A stretch of 6,941 nt of DNA, from NCBI GenBank assembly GCA_026391935.1, contig JAPLDC010000279.1, positions 1 to 6,941 on the forward strand, written 5' to 3'. Position numbers and translations under genes: made by a program. Below are positions 6,627 to 6,941 of this stretch, piece by piece. The notes beneath the pieces are model-generated. The model searched no databases. It worked only from the letters and a program-made list of their open reading frames with translations, and had not been told where the DNA came from. Within the stretch, counting starts at the first letter, position 1. Each line of letters begins with the position of its first letter. Source of the DNA: Bacteroidota bacterium. Its GTDB lineage: Bacteria; Bacteroidota; Bacteroidia; 2-12-FULL-35-15.

Positions 6627-6658
6627 TTTGTACTTTATCCTAATTATATATATATTCG
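6627..6658 (+). promoter_or_regulatory. Candidate promoter TTTG-N20-TATATTCG for the peptide transporter
   Basis: TTTG at 6627-6630 and TATATTCG at 6651-6658 are separated by 20 bases. This matches the Bacteroidota TTTG/TAnnTTTG arrangement with one mismatch in the -7 half. Transcription would start near 6664, about 30 bases before the ATG at 6694. It is the best two-part promoter match in the window and suggests that the transporter can be transcribed independently of the peptidase gene. Confidence 0.5.
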
Positions 6659-6693
6659 CAGGGTTCTAAATAAAAAATAAAAAAAAACACTAT

Positions 6694-6941
6694 ATGTCAG
6701 AAGTAAAACAAGGTCACCCGAAAGGTCTATATGTACTTTTTGTAACTGAAATGTGGGAGCGCTTTAGCTACTATGGAATGCGCGCCATTTTTGTATTATT
6801 CTTAACAAAAGCATTAATGTATGATAAAGCTTTCGCTAGTGGTATCTACGGAAGTTATACAGGACTTGTTTATTTAACACCTTTGATCGGTGGTTATATG
6901 GCAGACAGATATTGGGGAAATAGAAAATCAATCATTATTGG
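6694..6941 (+). CDS. POT/PTR family proton-coupled oligopeptide transporter, N-terminal part
   Basis: 82 codons are visible and the gene runs off the right edge; full-length members are usually about 450-600 residues with 12 or more membrane helices. The start of helix 1 carries the family signature E19-x-x-E22-R23-F24-S-Y-Y-G, the E-x-x-E-R motif needed for proton coupling. LTPLIGGYMADRYWGNRKSI at 61-80 is the typical end of helix 2 and the loop to helix 3 (GG..AD...G). Known members import di- and tripeptides with protons across the inner membrane. The ATG at 6694 is preferred because the signature falls at the usual distance from it, after an A-rich leader without a clear ribosome binding site. 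It follows dipeptidyl peptidase IV on the same strand, whose dipeptide products are natural substrates. Confidence 0.93.
   Translation, partial: MSEVKQGHPKGLYVLFVTEMWERFSYYGMRAIFVLFLTKALMYDKAFASGIYGSYTGLVYLTPLIGGYMADRYWGNRKSIII

Noticed and set aside
6640..6656. An alternating TA run as a possible microsatellite or melting element
   Set aside because: It is short and best explained as part of the AT-rich promoter spacer and -7 region.

Overview
The window looks like chromosomal DNA from a Bacteroidota (Bacteroidetes) bacterium. The evidence is AT-rich sequence with A-rich leaders in place of strong Shine-Dalgarno sites, several promoter-like TAnnTTTG motifs, a cell-surface protein built from PKD and SprB-type repeats that ends in a type IX secretion (T9SS) type B sorting domain, and a dipeptidyl peptidase IV that resembles the Porphyromonas enzyme. 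No phage, transposon, CRISPR or tRNA/rRNA signal was seen.

Layout. (1) Minus strand, 1142 down to the left edge: a GlcD-type FAD-binding oxidase, cut off inside its C-terminal catalytic motif. (2) A divergent 181-bp gap, then a small predicted Rieske [2Fe-2S] lipoprotein on the plus strand (1324-1731). (3) A 278-bp gap (1732-2009) holding terminator-like hairpins, a promoter-like motif and, just downstream of it, two diverged tandem copies of a structured element (1855-1916 and 1927-1978). Differences between the copies keep base pairing, as expected of a structured 5' leader RNA. (4) A large secreted surface protein (2010-4288) that is broken into two reading frames. The break lies where about 28-30 residues of a SprB repeat are missing, so a small deletion of non-codon length (or an assembly collapse) is likelier than a one-base error. 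(5) A complete, signal-peptide-bearing dipeptidyl peptidase IV (4401-6581). (6) The first 82 codons of a POT/PTR proton-coupled oligopeptide transporter (6694 to the right edge), with its own good promoter-like sequence.

How the genes fit together. Dipeptidyl peptidase IV and the POT transporter make a coherent peptide-scavenging pair: X-Pro and X-Ala dipeptides released outside the cytoplasm, then imported with protons. The GlcD-type oxidase and the Rieske protein are both redox proteins in divergent orientation, but nothing in the sequence proves a link. The surface protein stands alone with its long structured leader, which is the least explained and most interesting part of the window.
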